NCBI RefSeq assembly: GCF_015482585.1
Contig: NZ_CP049742.1
Coordinates: 322,501-386,500 of the forward strand
Source of the DNA: Mangrovibacillus cuniculi
GTDB taxonomy: Bacteria > Bacillota > Bacilli > Bacillales > R1DC41
Reading direction: 5' to 3'
DNA: 64,000 nt
The stretch's first letter is position 1. Each line of letters opens with the position of its first letter. The notes under the pieces are model-generated. The model made no database searches. It had not been told where the DNA came from and saw only the letters and a program-made list of their open reading frames with translations. Positions 9,677 through 17,571 of this stretch are shown piece by piece. A program made the translations under genes and the position numbers.

Positions 9677-9681
9677 TAAAG

Positions 9682-9727
9682 GTACCTTGCTCACATTTTT
9701 AAGTAAATAGAGCAAGGTTTTTTTGTT
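9682..9727 (+). terminator. motAB terminator
   Basis: ACCTTGCTC / GAGCAAGGT arms followed by a seven-T run. The F repeat starts directly in the T-tract. Confidence 0.85.
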
Positions 9728-9790
9728 ACATGACTGGTAATTACTCATCGTTGGCCATGTAATGAGGGCTGTACTTAGAAGAGTCTTCTT
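9725..9790 (+). repeat. F repeat copy 1
   Basis: The most diverged F copy: GTTACATGACTGGTAA, ACTCATCG, GGCCATG and the end ACTTAGAAGAGTCTTC. It starts immediately after the T-run of the motAB terminator. Confidence 0.7.
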
Positions 9791-9867
9791 TGCCTAAACA
9801 ATGATTAATTATTATACTAGACATAATAAAATGCTAGGATTGCGATGCATAATGATGGGGGAACGTC

Positions 9868-10965
9868 ATGAATGAAAAAGAGAAGGTAATATACGACTCA
9901 ATAAAAGAAAACCCGTTTGTCAGTCAGCAAGAGATAGCGGAAAAAACAGGACTATCAAGATCAGCAGTAGCAGGCTATATATCATCTTTGATAAAAACAG
10001 GTCACCTATTAGGACGAGCATATATACTTCCTAATCAAAAAGGCATTGTGTGTCTTGGTGGTGCTAATATAGACAGAAAACTTCATAGTGATAAACCGCT
10101 TAGTAGCCGTACTACCAACGAAGTGGAAACATCCCACTTCCCAGGCGGTATTGCAAGGAACATAGCAGAAACACTAGGTAGATTAGGGTTAGAAACGAAA
10201 TTGGTCTCAGTTGTGGGAGATGATGCTCAGTCAAAATGGTTGATGGAACATAGTCAACCGTACGTAGATACTTCATTTGTACAAACTTTACCTAACAAGT
10301 TATGTGGAACCTATACAGCAGTTATAGATCAAGAAGGTAACACGACGATGAGTTTTTCCGATATGTCTATTTATAATGAAGTGGATATAGGTCATATTCA
10401 AAAGAAGTGGACACCAGTCCGGGCATCAGACATGGTTGTTGTAGATACCAATTTTTCTGCTGAAGTAGTGAAATATATTATTCGAACATGTAAACAAGAA
10501 GAAATTCCTGTAGTCCTTGTTCCCCCGGCTACAGGTAAAATAGATAGAGTACCCTCTAATTTAGACGGGGTAGATTGGTTCATTTGCCATCAAGAAGTAG
10601 CTGAAATACTTACAGGGAAGATTGTGGAAGAAGAATCGGATGCTCTAGAGGCTGCAAGATTACTAGTAGAAAAAGGTGCTAAACACGTAATTATTTATCG
10701 TAATCATGAACCGCTTGTTTATCACACATACCGTGGAGAGGTGGGGCTTGTCATTCCTCCTGTTACAAAGGTAATTGATTTTACAGGTAGTGCAGACTTA
10801 TTAGCAGCTGGTGTGATTTACGGTTTATTTAATGACTTACGATTAGAGGAATGTTGCAAGTTAGGTTTAGCATGTGCAGCGCTTTCCCACGAATCTAGAG
10901 AAACAGTCCCACATACTTTACAGAAGAAAAAGCTACAGGAGAAGTATCTAGAGTTGTTCTCTTAA
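9868..10965 (+). CDS. PfkB-family kinase with N-terminal winged helix (pseudouridine-kinase-like)
   Basis: 365 aa. Residues about 1-55 form a winged helix-turn-helix (SQQEIAEKTGLSRSAVAGYI), followed by a ribokinase/PfkB domain with the N-terminal glycine motif GGANIDRK, FPGGIARNIAETLGRLG, and a C-terminal catalytic motif DFTGSADLLAAG, where the usual GAGD reads GSAD with the catalytic Asp kept. This domain order is that of YeiI/PsuK-type kinases, so pseudouridine or another nucleoside is a likely substrate. No psuG glycosidase is adjacent, leaving the substrate open. The ATG follows a GGGGGA ribosome site. Downstream is only repeat DNA. Confidence 0.8.
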   Translation: MNEKEKVIYDSIKENPFVSQQEIAEKTGLSRSAVAGYISSLIKTGHLLGRAYILPNQKGIVCLGGANIDRKLHSDKPLSSRTTNEVETSHFPGGIARNIAETLGRLGLETKLVSVVGDDAQSKWLMEHSQPYVDTSFVQTLPNKLCGTYTAVIDQEGNTTMSFSDMSIYNEVDIGHIQKKWTPVRASDMVVVDTNFSAEVVKYIIRTCKQEEIPVVLVPPATGKIDRVPSNLDGVDWFICHQEVAEILTGKIVEEESDALEAARLLVEKGAKHVIIYRNHEPLVYHTYRGEVGLVIPPVTKVIDFTGSADLLAAGVIYGLFNDLRLEECCKLGLACAALSHESRETVPHTLQKKKLQEKYLELFS

Positions 10966-11073
10966 AGCGAAAAATAATGGTGAAATAAATGTCGAACGCA
11001 ATGGTGTGTGCGACAACTTTCGCGGGGCATTTGTAATGAAAAGCTTTATTTCTTGGGAAATATAGAGGTTTTA

Positions 11074-11087
11074 ATCAAACGTTTGAT
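11074..11087. promoter_or_regulatory. Palindrome ATCAAACGTTTGAT
   Basis: A perfect 14-bp palindrome in intergenic DNA, of the kind bound by TetR/LacI-type dimers. A longer perfect version is inside yfjP at 26049-26070. No regulator gene is near. Confidence 0.3.
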
Positions 11088-11109
11088 CAACGCGTATTTT
11101 GACGAAAAA

Positions 11110-11335
11110 GAGGCTGGAACATTACCCGAAAGAGACTGCACAGGGATTTGCGCTGTAGGGGGACGCGTTCCACGGGGCGGGTTGCTGTATCGAAAAGCGT
11201 AAGGCGCACCTGTAGCTAGACATCGCTCCTCGTCGCTGAAGAACGCTCCTGTGGGGTCTCAGTAACCCACCTTTCCCGTAGGAGTCGCCCCCTTCCGCTC
11301 CAATCCCACAGATTTATTCTTAAAAGCATTTATTC
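11110..11335. repeat. G repeat copy 1 with a short H insertion
   Basis: Begins AAAAAGAGGCTGGAAC. It contains GGGGGACGCGTTCCACGGGG, CGCTCCTGTGGGGTCTCAGT and GGAGTCGCCCCCTTCCGCTC. Between GGGTTGCTG and GCTCCTCGTCGCTG it carries about 38 bases from the H family, reading CGAAAAGCGTAAGGCGCACC then TAGCTAGACAT. The 780-base gene-free stretch 10966-11745 is a stack of repeats: G, a terminator hairpin, a mini-H hairpin, F and H. Confidence 0.8.
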
Positions 11336-11344
11336 TGCAGTATT

Positions 11345-11400
11345 TTAAACTCAAATATAACGCAAAAAAGGCACATTTATTTATTAAATGTGCCTTTTTT
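11345..11400. terminator. Terminator hairpin at the end of G copy 1
   Basis: GGCACATTTA / TAAATGTGCC arms with poly-A before and TTTTTT after, so it could work in both directions. The same kind of hairpin follows G copy 3. Confidence 0.65.
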
Positions 11401-11439
11401 GTGTTGTCCTAACTTTTTTAGTCATTCTCTCTAGAGTTA

Positions 11440-11483
11440 CTTAATGTCTAGCTCTAGGTGCGTAACTGCGCACCTAGAGCTTT
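11440..11483. repeat. Mini-H hairpin
   Basis: The H-family left end TTAATGTCTAGCTCTAGGTG is followed at once by its complement: GCTCTAGGTGCG / CGCACCTAGAGC arms, then TTTTG. It looks like an H element reduced to its terminal hairpin, and can serve as a terminator. Confidence 0.6.
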
Positions 11484-11551
11484 TGTTACGTGACTGGTAA
11501 CAACTCAGGAAGGACCACGTGAAGTGGTCCGAACTTAACCGAGTATCCATA
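11484..11551 (+). repeat. F repeat copy 2
   Basis: Starts after the CTTTT of the mini-H hairpin. Hairpin arms are GTTAC/GTAAC and GGACCAC/GTGGTCC; outer arms are ACTCAGG/CCGAGT. The stem bases differ from other copies while pairing is kept. Confidence 0.75.
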
Positions 11552-11559
11552 TCAATCTT

Positions 11560-11764
11560 TTACGCTTTTCTTAATGTCTAGCTCCAGGTGCGCAGATGCT
11601 CGGCAAACTCAGATGGCCCTGTGGTGGCTGAATTGTGGGACCTTCTGCTAAATACCGGTGACATCACGTCACCAACGCAGAAGACAGTACCTCACGTACA
11701 AGCCCTCGGTCCATCCAAGTTTGCTGCCGCATCTAACCGCGCGCCTTACGCTTTTCTTAATGTC
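11560..11764. repeat. H repeat copy, 186-bp phase, overlaps the yfkK 3' end
   Basis: Flanked by the 19-bp direct repeat TTACGCTTTTCTTAATGTC at 11560-11578 and 11746-11764. The body is nearly identical (about three differences seen in about 185 bases) to the inverted copy at 13258-13444. Its right end supplies the last codons and stop of yfkK. Confidence 0.85.
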
Positions 11765-11970
11765 CCCAGTTCCTGCGCAATTGCCTGCATTTCACTTGGG
11801 CTAAAGTGTTCTTTTTTCATAACAAGGGTATAAAGATAGTGCAAGTCTTCATACATTTCTTCATTAAAGGAACCAGGTTTAATTGCACCAACGTTCACCA
11901 TGCGAAGTTTCTCCGTAATTTTTGTCACCATATACTCAATATTTTCTGTAGATTTAACGGTTAAATCCAT
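11746..11970 (-). CDS. yfkK: DUF1128 protein YfkK
   Basis: 74-aa helical cytosolic protein of the DUF1128/YfkK family; function unknown. I chose the ATG at 11970, seven bases after AAGGGGTG; an upstream in-frame start at 11991 lacks a ribosome site. Only [20 protein letters not shown] and the sequence after it match the family. The C-terminal residues TLRKA and the TAA are encoded by the end of an H repeat, so the original tail has probably been replaced by repeat DNA. Confidence 0.85.
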   Translation of the reverse strand: MDLTVKSTENIEYMVTKITEKLRMVNVGAIKPGSFNEEMYEDLHYLYTLVMKKEHFSPSEMQAIAQELGTLRKA

Positions 11971-12081
11971 TTGGGACACCCCTTTATACAACTGATTCTA
12001 TAAGGGTAGCGTGAAATGAGAAGAATAACAAGTAGGAAATAATGAATACTTTGGGTAGAATATAGTATAGGAGGGATCAGT

Positions 12082-12417
12082 ATGAGAATGATAACTGGTG
12101 TTTTAATTGGAGCAGTCGTTGGAGGAACATTATCTTTGTTAGATAAACAAACAAGAGAATCTTTTGAAACGTGTATGAAAAAAACAGGAAATACCGTTAA
12201 GCATACAGTCCAGCACCCAAAAGAAACGTATCATCAAGTATCCTTAAAAACGGAAGAGTGGAAAGTTACTGCTACTGCTCTGAAGCAAGATGTGGATTAT
12301 GTCATTAATCGTGTGAATGAATTAAAGAAACTTACACCGCAAGTTACAGGATTGGTACAAGACACGGTAACTGCGGTAAAAGATACAGTAAATCATGCCA
12401 AAAAAAGTGAGCGATAA
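12082..12417 (+). CDS. yfkI: YfkI-like YtxH-domain stress protein
   Basis: 111 aa. An N-terminal glycine-rich hydrophobic segment (ITGVLIGAVVGGTLSLL, residues 4-20) looks like a membrane or membrane-associated helix. It is followed by a long amphipathic helix rich in Lys, Thr and Val, as in YtxH-type proteins. Its position just before yfkH, overlapping it by one base, matches B. subtilis yfkI of the sigma-B operon yfkJIH; yfkJ is absent here. The ATG follows AGGAGGGATCAGT. A possible sigma-B -10 (GGGTAG near 12052) is weak. Confidence 0.7.
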   Translation: MRMITGVLIGAVVGGTLSLLDKQTRESFETCMKKTGNTVKHTVQHPKETYHQVSLKTEEWKVTATALKQDVDYVINRVNELKKLTPQVTGLVQDTVTAVKDTVNHAKKSER

Positions 12418-13226
12418 TGAACTTTCTAAAGTTACTACTACATAAGATAACCGTTGATGATGTGTTTGGGATGGCTGCACAGCTAGCCTATTTCTTTTTG
12501 TTGTCTTTGTTTCCGATGCTGATTTTTCTCTTTACCTTATTAACATATTTCCCTATTTCAAGTGACCAAGTTTTACTTTTTATTGCTGAATTTGCACCAA
12601 TTGATGCAATGGATGTCATTAGAGATACTTTAGATGATGTATTAGATAATACCACTGGTGGATTATTATCTTTTGGGATTATTGCGACGATATGGACAGC
12701 ATCTAATGGGATGAATGCGCTTGTAAAGTTATTGAATAAAGCATATGAAGTAAAAGAAACGCGTAATCTATTTCTTGCTCGATTTATCTCTTTGGCATTA
12801 ACAATTTTAATGTTATTAGTTATTATAGTAGCGTTAGTTTTACCGGTTTTTGGGCGACAAATAGGATTCTTTTTATTTAACGGCTTTGGTTTATCAGAAG
12901 AATTTTTATTTATGTGGAATCAACTTAGATGGGTAATTAGTGTAGTCATCTTATTTTTTGTTTTTACAGCACTTTATTATTTAGCCCCATCCGTTCATAT
13001 GAAAGGAAAAACGTTATTTCCAGGGGCACTTTTTACTACACTAGGTTGGGCAATAGTTTCCCTCGGTTTTTCTTATTACGTAAGCAACTTTGGTAGTTAT
13101 AGTGCAACTTATGGCAGTATCGGTGGAATTATTGTTTTAATGATTTGGTTTTATCTAACTGGTGCAATCATTATGATCGGCGGTTGTATTAATGCAGTTT
13201 TAGCTAAATTAAACCATGAGATGTAG
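12417..13226 (+). CDS. yfkH: YihY/BrkB-family membrane protein
   Basis: 269-aa integral membrane protein of the YihY/virulence-factor BrkB family. Six hydrophobic segments are visible, with the family signatures AAQLAYFFLLSLFPMLIFL near the N-terminus and YGSIGGIIVLMIWFYLTGAI near the C-terminus. The function is not established; despite old annotations, members are not RNase BN. Start and stop overlap with yfkI (TAATG), so the two are translationally coupled. A short hairpin with T-run follows and merges into an H repeat. Confidence 0.88.
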   Translation: MNFLKLLLHKITVDDVFGMAAQLAYFFLLSLFPMLIFLFTLLTYFPISSDQVLLFIAEFAPIDAMDVIRDTLDDVLDNTTGGLLSFGIIATIWTASNGMNALVKLLNKAYEVKETRNLFLARFISLALTILMLLVIIVALVLPVFGRQIGFFLFNGFGLSEEFLFMWNQLRWVISVVILFFVFTALYYLAPSVHMKGKTLFPGALFTTLGWAIVSLGFSYYVSNFGSYSATYGSIGGIIVLMIWFYLTGAIIMIGGCINAVLAKLNHEM

Positions 13227-13257
13227 CTCTCTATTAAAAGAGGGCTTTTCTTTTTTT
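13223..13257 (+). terminator. yfkIH terminator
   Basis: AGCTCTCT / AGAGGGCT arms (one G-T pair), then TTTTC and seven T. The H copy begins in the T-tract. Confidence 0.7.
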
Positions 13258-13444
13258 AAGAAAAGCGTAAGGCGCGCGTTTAGATGCGGCAGTATACTTG
13301 GATGGACCGAGGGCTTGTACGTGAGGTACTGTCTTCTGCGTTGGTGACGTGATGTCACCGGTATTTAGCAGAAGGTCCCACAATTCAGCCACCACAGGGC
13401 CATCTGAGTTTGCCGAGCATCTGCGCACCTGGAGCTAGACATTA
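13258..13444. repeat. H repeat copy, inverted relative to 11560-11764
   Basis: Starts AAGAAAAGCGTAAGGCGCGC and ends CTGGAGCTAGACATTA, the reverse complement of the copy at 11.6 kb. The two inverted copies bracket yfkK, yfkI and yfkH. It also separates yfkH from lytS and leaves little room for a lytS promoter. Confidence 0.88.
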
Positions 13445-13476
13445 TGATTTAAGTAAAGAAAGAGATGTGAGAAAAT

Positions 13477-15222
13477 ATGTTGTTGGTGGCGATGTTAGAG
13501 CGTCTAGGGATCATTGTAACAATTGCCTTTTTAGTAACAAGAATCCCTTTTTTTCGAAAGCTTATTGAAGAGAAGGAGCAGTTAGGTGTTTCAAAACGTC
13601 TGATCTTTGCTTTCATTTTTGGTGTGTTTGGGATCATTGGAACCTACACCGGAGTAGCTGTAAACACATTAGATGGTGATTATAATAGATGGCTAGTAAA
13701 TTTGGCGTCAGAAGAAGCGATAGCAAATTCGAGAGTAATTGGAGTCGTCGTTGCAGGACTATTAGGTGGATGGAAGCTTGGTTTTGGAGCAGGGGTAGTA
13801 GCTGGCGTTCATCGATTTACATTAGGAGGATTTACCGGTATAGCATGCGGTATATCTACTGTAGTGGCTGGGGTGATGGCAGGGCTTATTCATCGTTATT
13901 ATCGACAGCAGATTGTTGTTCCACCTAAGGTTGCCTTTTTAGTGGGGATGTTAGCAGAAGCCGTTCAAATGATGATTATTCTACTCGTTGCAAAACCATT
14001 TGGACAGTCGTATGCGCTGGTTTCACAAATAGGAGTACCAATGATTGTTGCAAATGGTATAGGTGCAGCAATCTTTATGTTGGTTATTCAGAATGTCATT
14101 CGTGGGGAAGAAAAGGTCAAAGCATCGGAATCACAAAAAGCATTAAGTGTTGCTGATAGTACAGTAAAATTTATGCGACAAGGATTAAATGCTACCTCGG
14201 CTAAAGAAACGTGTATTGTTTTACAAGAAAAAATTGGTGTCGACGCAGTGGCTATGACCAACAAAGAAGAGATTCTCGCACATGTCGGTCTAGCTTCCGA
14301 ACATCATGTAAGTGGTGGTCCTATCCAAACAGAAGCTACGAAAAGAGCGATGGAGCTTCGTAAAACAGTTGTTGTGTACGAGGAGGATATCCATTGCCAT
14401 GACAGAAACTGTCCACTCCATACAGCTATCATCGCTCCTTTAATACAACAAGATGAAGTAGTAGGTACGTTGAAATTCTATTTTGCCACCAAGACAGAAC
14501 CGACTCTAGTAATGAGAGAGCTAGTAGAAGGGCTAGGATCCATCCTTAGTACACAGCTAGAATTAGCTCAAATTGACCAATTAGAGAACCTTGCACAGCA
14601 AGCAGAATTAAAAGCATTGCAGGCACAAGTTAGTCCACACTTTTTATTTAATGCTTTGAATGTCATTCACTCTTTAATAAGGGTAGAACCTCTTGAAGCT
14701 AGAAAAGTACTGCTAGCTTTATCTACGTACTTACGAGGAAACTTAAATGCCACACATGTTAGTCTGACTACTATTGAAGATGAGTTAAGACACGTGGAGG
14801 CGTATTTAAGGATAGAGGAAGCGAGGTTTCATGACAGATTACAAGTAACAATAGAATTAGATGAATCCTGCAAATATACCAAAGTACCAACATTATCTAT
14901 TCAACCGTTAGTAGAAAATGCTATTAAGCATGGAATGAGAGATAAGAGTATTGACGGGAAAGTCAGTATTGCTGTGGGAGGTACTAAGGATGGCTGGGTA
15001 AGAATTAGCATCCGTGATAATGGAAGTGGTATTGAGAGTAGTCGGTTGCAGGTATTAGGAAATGAACGAGTTTCTTCCGAAATAGGAACGGGAATAGGAG
15101 TATGGAATGTTAAGCAAAGAGTAAAAGGTTTACTTGGAGGTTCATTAGAAATTAATTCTGTTCCACAAGAAGGAACAACTGTGACGATGATTGTTCCAAG
15201 AGAAGAAAGGAGTGAAGTCTAA
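13477..15222 (+). CDS. lytS: LytS-type sensor histidine kinase
   Basis: 581-aa membrane sensor kinase. In order: a 5TM-5TMR_LYT sensor domain (about residues 1-210, several TM segments, including GGWKLGFGAGVVAGVHRFTL), a GAF-like domain (about 225-360, with CHDRNCPLH), a His_kinase motif with the phospho-acceptor His388 in VSPHFLFNALN, and a HATPase domain with PLVENAIKHG and GSGIGV-type glycine motifs. LytS-class kinases sense pyruvate or membrane state. It overlaps lytT by one base (TAATG). The ribosome site before ATG 13477 is weak. The cstA neighbour suggests control of carbon-source uptake rather than autolysis. Confidence 0.92.
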   Translation: MLLVAMLERLGIIVTIAFLVTRIPFFRKLIEEKEQLGVSKRLIFAFIFGVFGIIGTYTGVAVNTLDGDYNRWLVNLASEEAIANSRVIGVVVAGLLGGWKLGFGAGVVAGVHRFTLGGFTGIACGISTVVAGVMAGLIHRYYRQQIVVPPKVAFLVGMLAEAVQMMIILLVAKPFGQSYALVSQIGVPMIVANGIGAAIFMLVIQNVIRGEEKVKASESQKALSVADSTVKFMRQGLNATSAKETCIVLQEKIGVDAVAMTNKEEILAHVGLASEHHVSGGPIQTEATKRAMELRKTVVVYEEDIHCHDRNCPLHTAIIAPLIQQDEVVGTLKFYFATKTEPTLVMRELVEGLGSILSTQLELAQIDQLENLAQQAELKALQAQVSPHFLFNALNVIHSLIRVEPLEARKVLLALSTYLRGNLNATHVSLTTIEDELRHVEAYLRIEEARFHDRLQVTIELDESCKYTKVPTLSIQPLVENAIKHGMRDKSIDGKVSIAVGGTKDGWVRISIRDNGSGIESSRLQVLGNERVSSEIGTGIGVWNVKQRVKGLLGGSLEINSVPQEGTTVTMIVPREERSEV

Positions 15223-15938
15223 TGAAAGTTGTGGTTGTAGATGATGAAAAATGGAGCAGAGATGAAATGTGTTTCGTTCTATCAAACTTAGAAGGTGTGG
15301 AAATAGTAGGCGAGGCAAGTTCAGCGCATGAAGCAGCTATACTCGTGTTAAAAACAAATCCTGATGCCATTTTTCTAGATATCGATATGCCTGGAATTAG
15401 TGGTCTGGAGTTTGCGGAACAACTAAAAGGTATGCCTAAAGAGCCTTTTATAATATTTGTCACGGCTCATGCAGATCTAGCACCAAAAGCATTTCGCTTA
15501 GAAGCACTCGATTATATAGTAAAACCGTTTAGTGAAGAAACGGTAGAAGAATCAATCTTTAGATTACAGAAAAGGTTAAAAGGTTCCTCTGACTTTTCGA
15601 AACCTGTTCAAGGGAAGTTAGCAGTGCAAGGAGAAGATAAGACATACTTTTTGGACCCTAATACCGTAGATTATATTAAGAGAGAAGACAGGTACACCTT
15701 AGTGATTTCTAAGGGAGAAACGTATACTTCTACTTTAACGCTCAAAGAATTAGAGGATAAGTTATGTCAGTACCCCTTTCTTCGAGTTCATAAAAGCTTT
15801 CTTGTGAACACTACTTTTGTTCGTTCATTAACAGCATGGGGAAATAGTGTATATGAGTTGACACTATCCACCAGTGAAGATGTTATACCTGTTAGTAGGA
15901 CATACGTAAAAAATTTAAAAAATGCAATTGAACTATAA
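15222..15938 (+). CDS. lytT: LytTR-family response regulator
   Basis: 238-aa response regulator. Receiver domain 1-120 with the acidic pair DD at 7-8, phospho-acceptor Asp53 in FLDIDMPG and Lys in YIVKPF; the C-terminal LytTR DNA-binding domain is at about 135-235 (VDYIKREDRYTLV, FLRVHKSFLVN, PVSRTYVKNLK). LytTR proteins bind direct repeats spaced by two helical turns, and such a 21-bp-phased repeat begins at this gene's stop codon. AAAGGAG lies nine bases before the ATG. Confidence 0.93.
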   Translation: MKVVVVDDEKWSRDEMCFVLSNLEGVEIVGEASSAHEAAILVLKTNPDAIFLDIDMPGISGLEFAEQLKGMPKEPFIIFVTAHADLAPKAFRLEALDYIVKPFSEETVEESIFRLQKRLKGSSDFSKPVQGKLAVQGEDKTYFLDPNTVDYIKREDRYTLVISKGETYTSTLTLKELEDKLCQYPFLRVHKSFLVNTTFVRSLTAWGNSVYELTLSTSEDVIPVSRTYVKNLKNAIEL

Positions 15939-15972
15939 ATAGTGCTTGTTACACAATAAATAGTGCTTGTTA
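15935..15972 (+). promoter_or_regulatory. Direct repeat, probable LytT operator of cstA
   Basis: Two identical 17-base copies of ATAAATAGTGCTTGTTA, at 15935-15951 and 15956-15972, with a phase of exactly 21 bp. LytTR regulators (for example YehT/BtsR upstream of btsT) bind paired direct repeats with this spacing. The second copy ends about 12 bases before the expected -35 position. Confidence 0.7.
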
Positions 15973-16006
15973 GCCTTAAATCGCCAAATGTATCCGTTTT
16001 CATTGT

Positions 16007-16012
16007 TATAAT
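16007..16012 (+). promoter_or_regulatory. cstA promoter -10 box
   Basis: A consensus TATAAT 43 bases before the cstA ATG. At 17-bp spacing the -35 position (15984-15989) reads CCAAAT, which is poor, as expected for an activator-dependent promoter. Confidence 0.55.
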
Positions 16013-16055
16013 GTAAGCGTATTCAATAAATGAACGGTGAAAGGGGAAGCGCCTT

Positions 16056-17501
16056 ATGATTACCTTCTTATTAGCAATTGTACTTTTAATTATTGGTTAC
16101 TTCACATATGGGAAGTATGTGGAGAAAATTTTTGGTATAAAAGAAGAAAGAAACACACCAGCTTACACTATGAAAGATGGTGTTGATTATGTTCCGATGG
16201 GGACGAAGAAGAACTCACTAATTCAGCTACTAAACATTGCTGGAGTTGGACCAATCTTCGGACCGATCATGGGAGCGTTATACGGTCCTGTAGCGTTTTT
16301 GTGGATTGTTTTTGGAGCTATTTTTGCAGGAGCAGTTCATGACTATTTAACAGGAATGATTTCCATTCGTAATAAGGGAGCTCATTTACCTGATCTTGCA
16401 GGAAAGTTTTTAGGTAAAGGTGTACGCCATGTAGTGAATGCATTCTCGTTACTATTACTCGTGCTTGTTGCTACTGTATTCGTTACAGCACCTGCAGCGT
16501 TACTTGCAAACTTAACACCTGCTTGGATTTCCATTGGAGTTATTATAGCGCTGATCTTTGTCTACTATTTTGTAGCGACTATCTTACCAATTGATAAAAT
16601 TATTGGACGTTTTTATCCTTTCTTTGGAGCATTGCTTGTAATATCAGCAGTAGGTGTTGGCGTAGGATTAGTTGTAACTGGTGCACCTATCCCAGAGATG
16701 ACGCTTCAGAATATGCACCCAGATAATATCGCAATTTTCCCATTATTATTCTTAACAATCTCTTGTGGAGCACTTTCAGGATTCCATGCAACGCAATCAC
16801 CTATCATTTCGAGAACGACGCAAAATGAGAAAAACGGACGTAAAATATTTTACGGAATGATGATTACAGAAGCGGTCATCGCAATGATTTGGGCAGCTGC
16901 AGCTATGAGCATTTTCCAACCTGGAGAACTAAGTGCACTTTTAGCATCTGGTGGACCGGCTGCAGTAGTAAGTGAGGTTTCCATATTGATGCTTGGTTCC
17001 ATTGGTGGAACGCTTGCAATCCTTGGAGTAATAGTATTACCAATTACGTCTGGAGATACAGCGTTTAGAAGTGCACGTATGATCGTAGCTGATTATATTA
17101 ATGTGAAACAAATACAAATTTCTAAACGTTTAATGATCGCTGTACCATTGTTTGTTATTTCTATTGTCTTAACACAGATGGATTTTAACTTATTATGGAG
17201 ATACTTCTCATGGGCAAACCAATCAACAGCAATGATTGCATTGTGGGTGGGAGCAATGTACCTAGGACTTCAAAAGAAGAACCACTATATTGCTTCTATA
17301 CCAGCAACGTTTATGACAATGGTATGTGTAACATATATCTTAAATGCACCAATTGGTTTCGGGTTATCAATGAGTGTATCTTTCATCGGGGCAACAGTTG
17401 TAACAGTATTATTTGTAGCACTTTTTGCTAAATCCATGTGGAAAACACATCAAACAGATGTACTCTTTGATGTAGATGACAGCTTAGGTAAAGCTTCGTA
17501 A
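16056..17501 (+). CDS. cstA: CstA-family carrier, probable pyruvate transporter
   Basis: 481-aa polytopic membrane protein with at least twelve hydrophobic segments and CstA signatures: GVGPIFGPIMGALYGPVAF at about 63-81, GAVHDYLTGM, GFHATQSPIISRT at about 248-260, and SGDTAFRSARM. It is shorter than the roughly 600-700-aa E. coli and B. subtilis CstA proteins; the short form is common in Firmicutes. CstA/BtsT proteins import pyruvate or peptides. Its position after lytST and the 21-bp direct repeat parallels E. coli BtsSR-BtsT, supporting pyruvate uptake. AAAGGGGA precedes the ATG. Confidence 0.88.
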   Translation: MITFLLAIVLLIIGYFTYGKYVEKIFGIKEERNTPAYTMKDGVDYVPMGTKKNSLIQLLNIAGVGPIFGPIMGALYGPVAFLWIVFGAIFAGAVHDYLTGMISIRNKGAHLPDLAGKFLGKGVRHVVNAFSLLLLVLVATVFVTAPAALLANLTPAWISIGVIIALIFVYYFVATILPIDKIIGRFYPFFGALLVISAVGVGVGLVVTGAPIPEMTLQNMHPDNIAIFPLLFLTISCGALSGFHATQSPIISRTTQNEKNGRKIFYGMMITEAVIAMIWAAAAMSIFQPGELSALLASGGPAAVVSEVSILMLGSIGGTLAILGVIVLPITSGDTAFRSARMIVADYINVKQIQISKRLMIAVPLFVISIVLTQMDFNLLWRYFSWANQSTAMIALWVGAMYLGLQKKNHYIASIPATFMTMVCVTYILNAPIGFGLSMSVSFIGATVVTVLFVALFAKSMWKTHQTDVLFDVDDSLGKAS

Positions 17502-17535
17502 AAATTTACCTCGCAAAATTGCCCTCTTTCTTGCT

Positions 17536-17542
17536 CATACTA
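17536..17542 (+). promoter_or_regulatory. Sigma-G-like -10 box
   Basis: CATACTA fits the sigma-G -10 consensus CATNNTA and lies 29 bases before the small basic gene. The matching -35 (GCAAAA, 17 bases upstream) is weak. Confidence 0.4.
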
Positions 17543-17571
17543 GTCTTGTAAGACAAAGGAGGAGAAAACGG

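Noticed and set aside
11588..11833. Small protein beginning MRRCSANSDGPVVAELWDLL, found again at 13234-13428
   Set aside because: Both readings are translations of the H repeat. The frames run into unrelated flanks, lack ribosome sites and are not kept in the other H copies.
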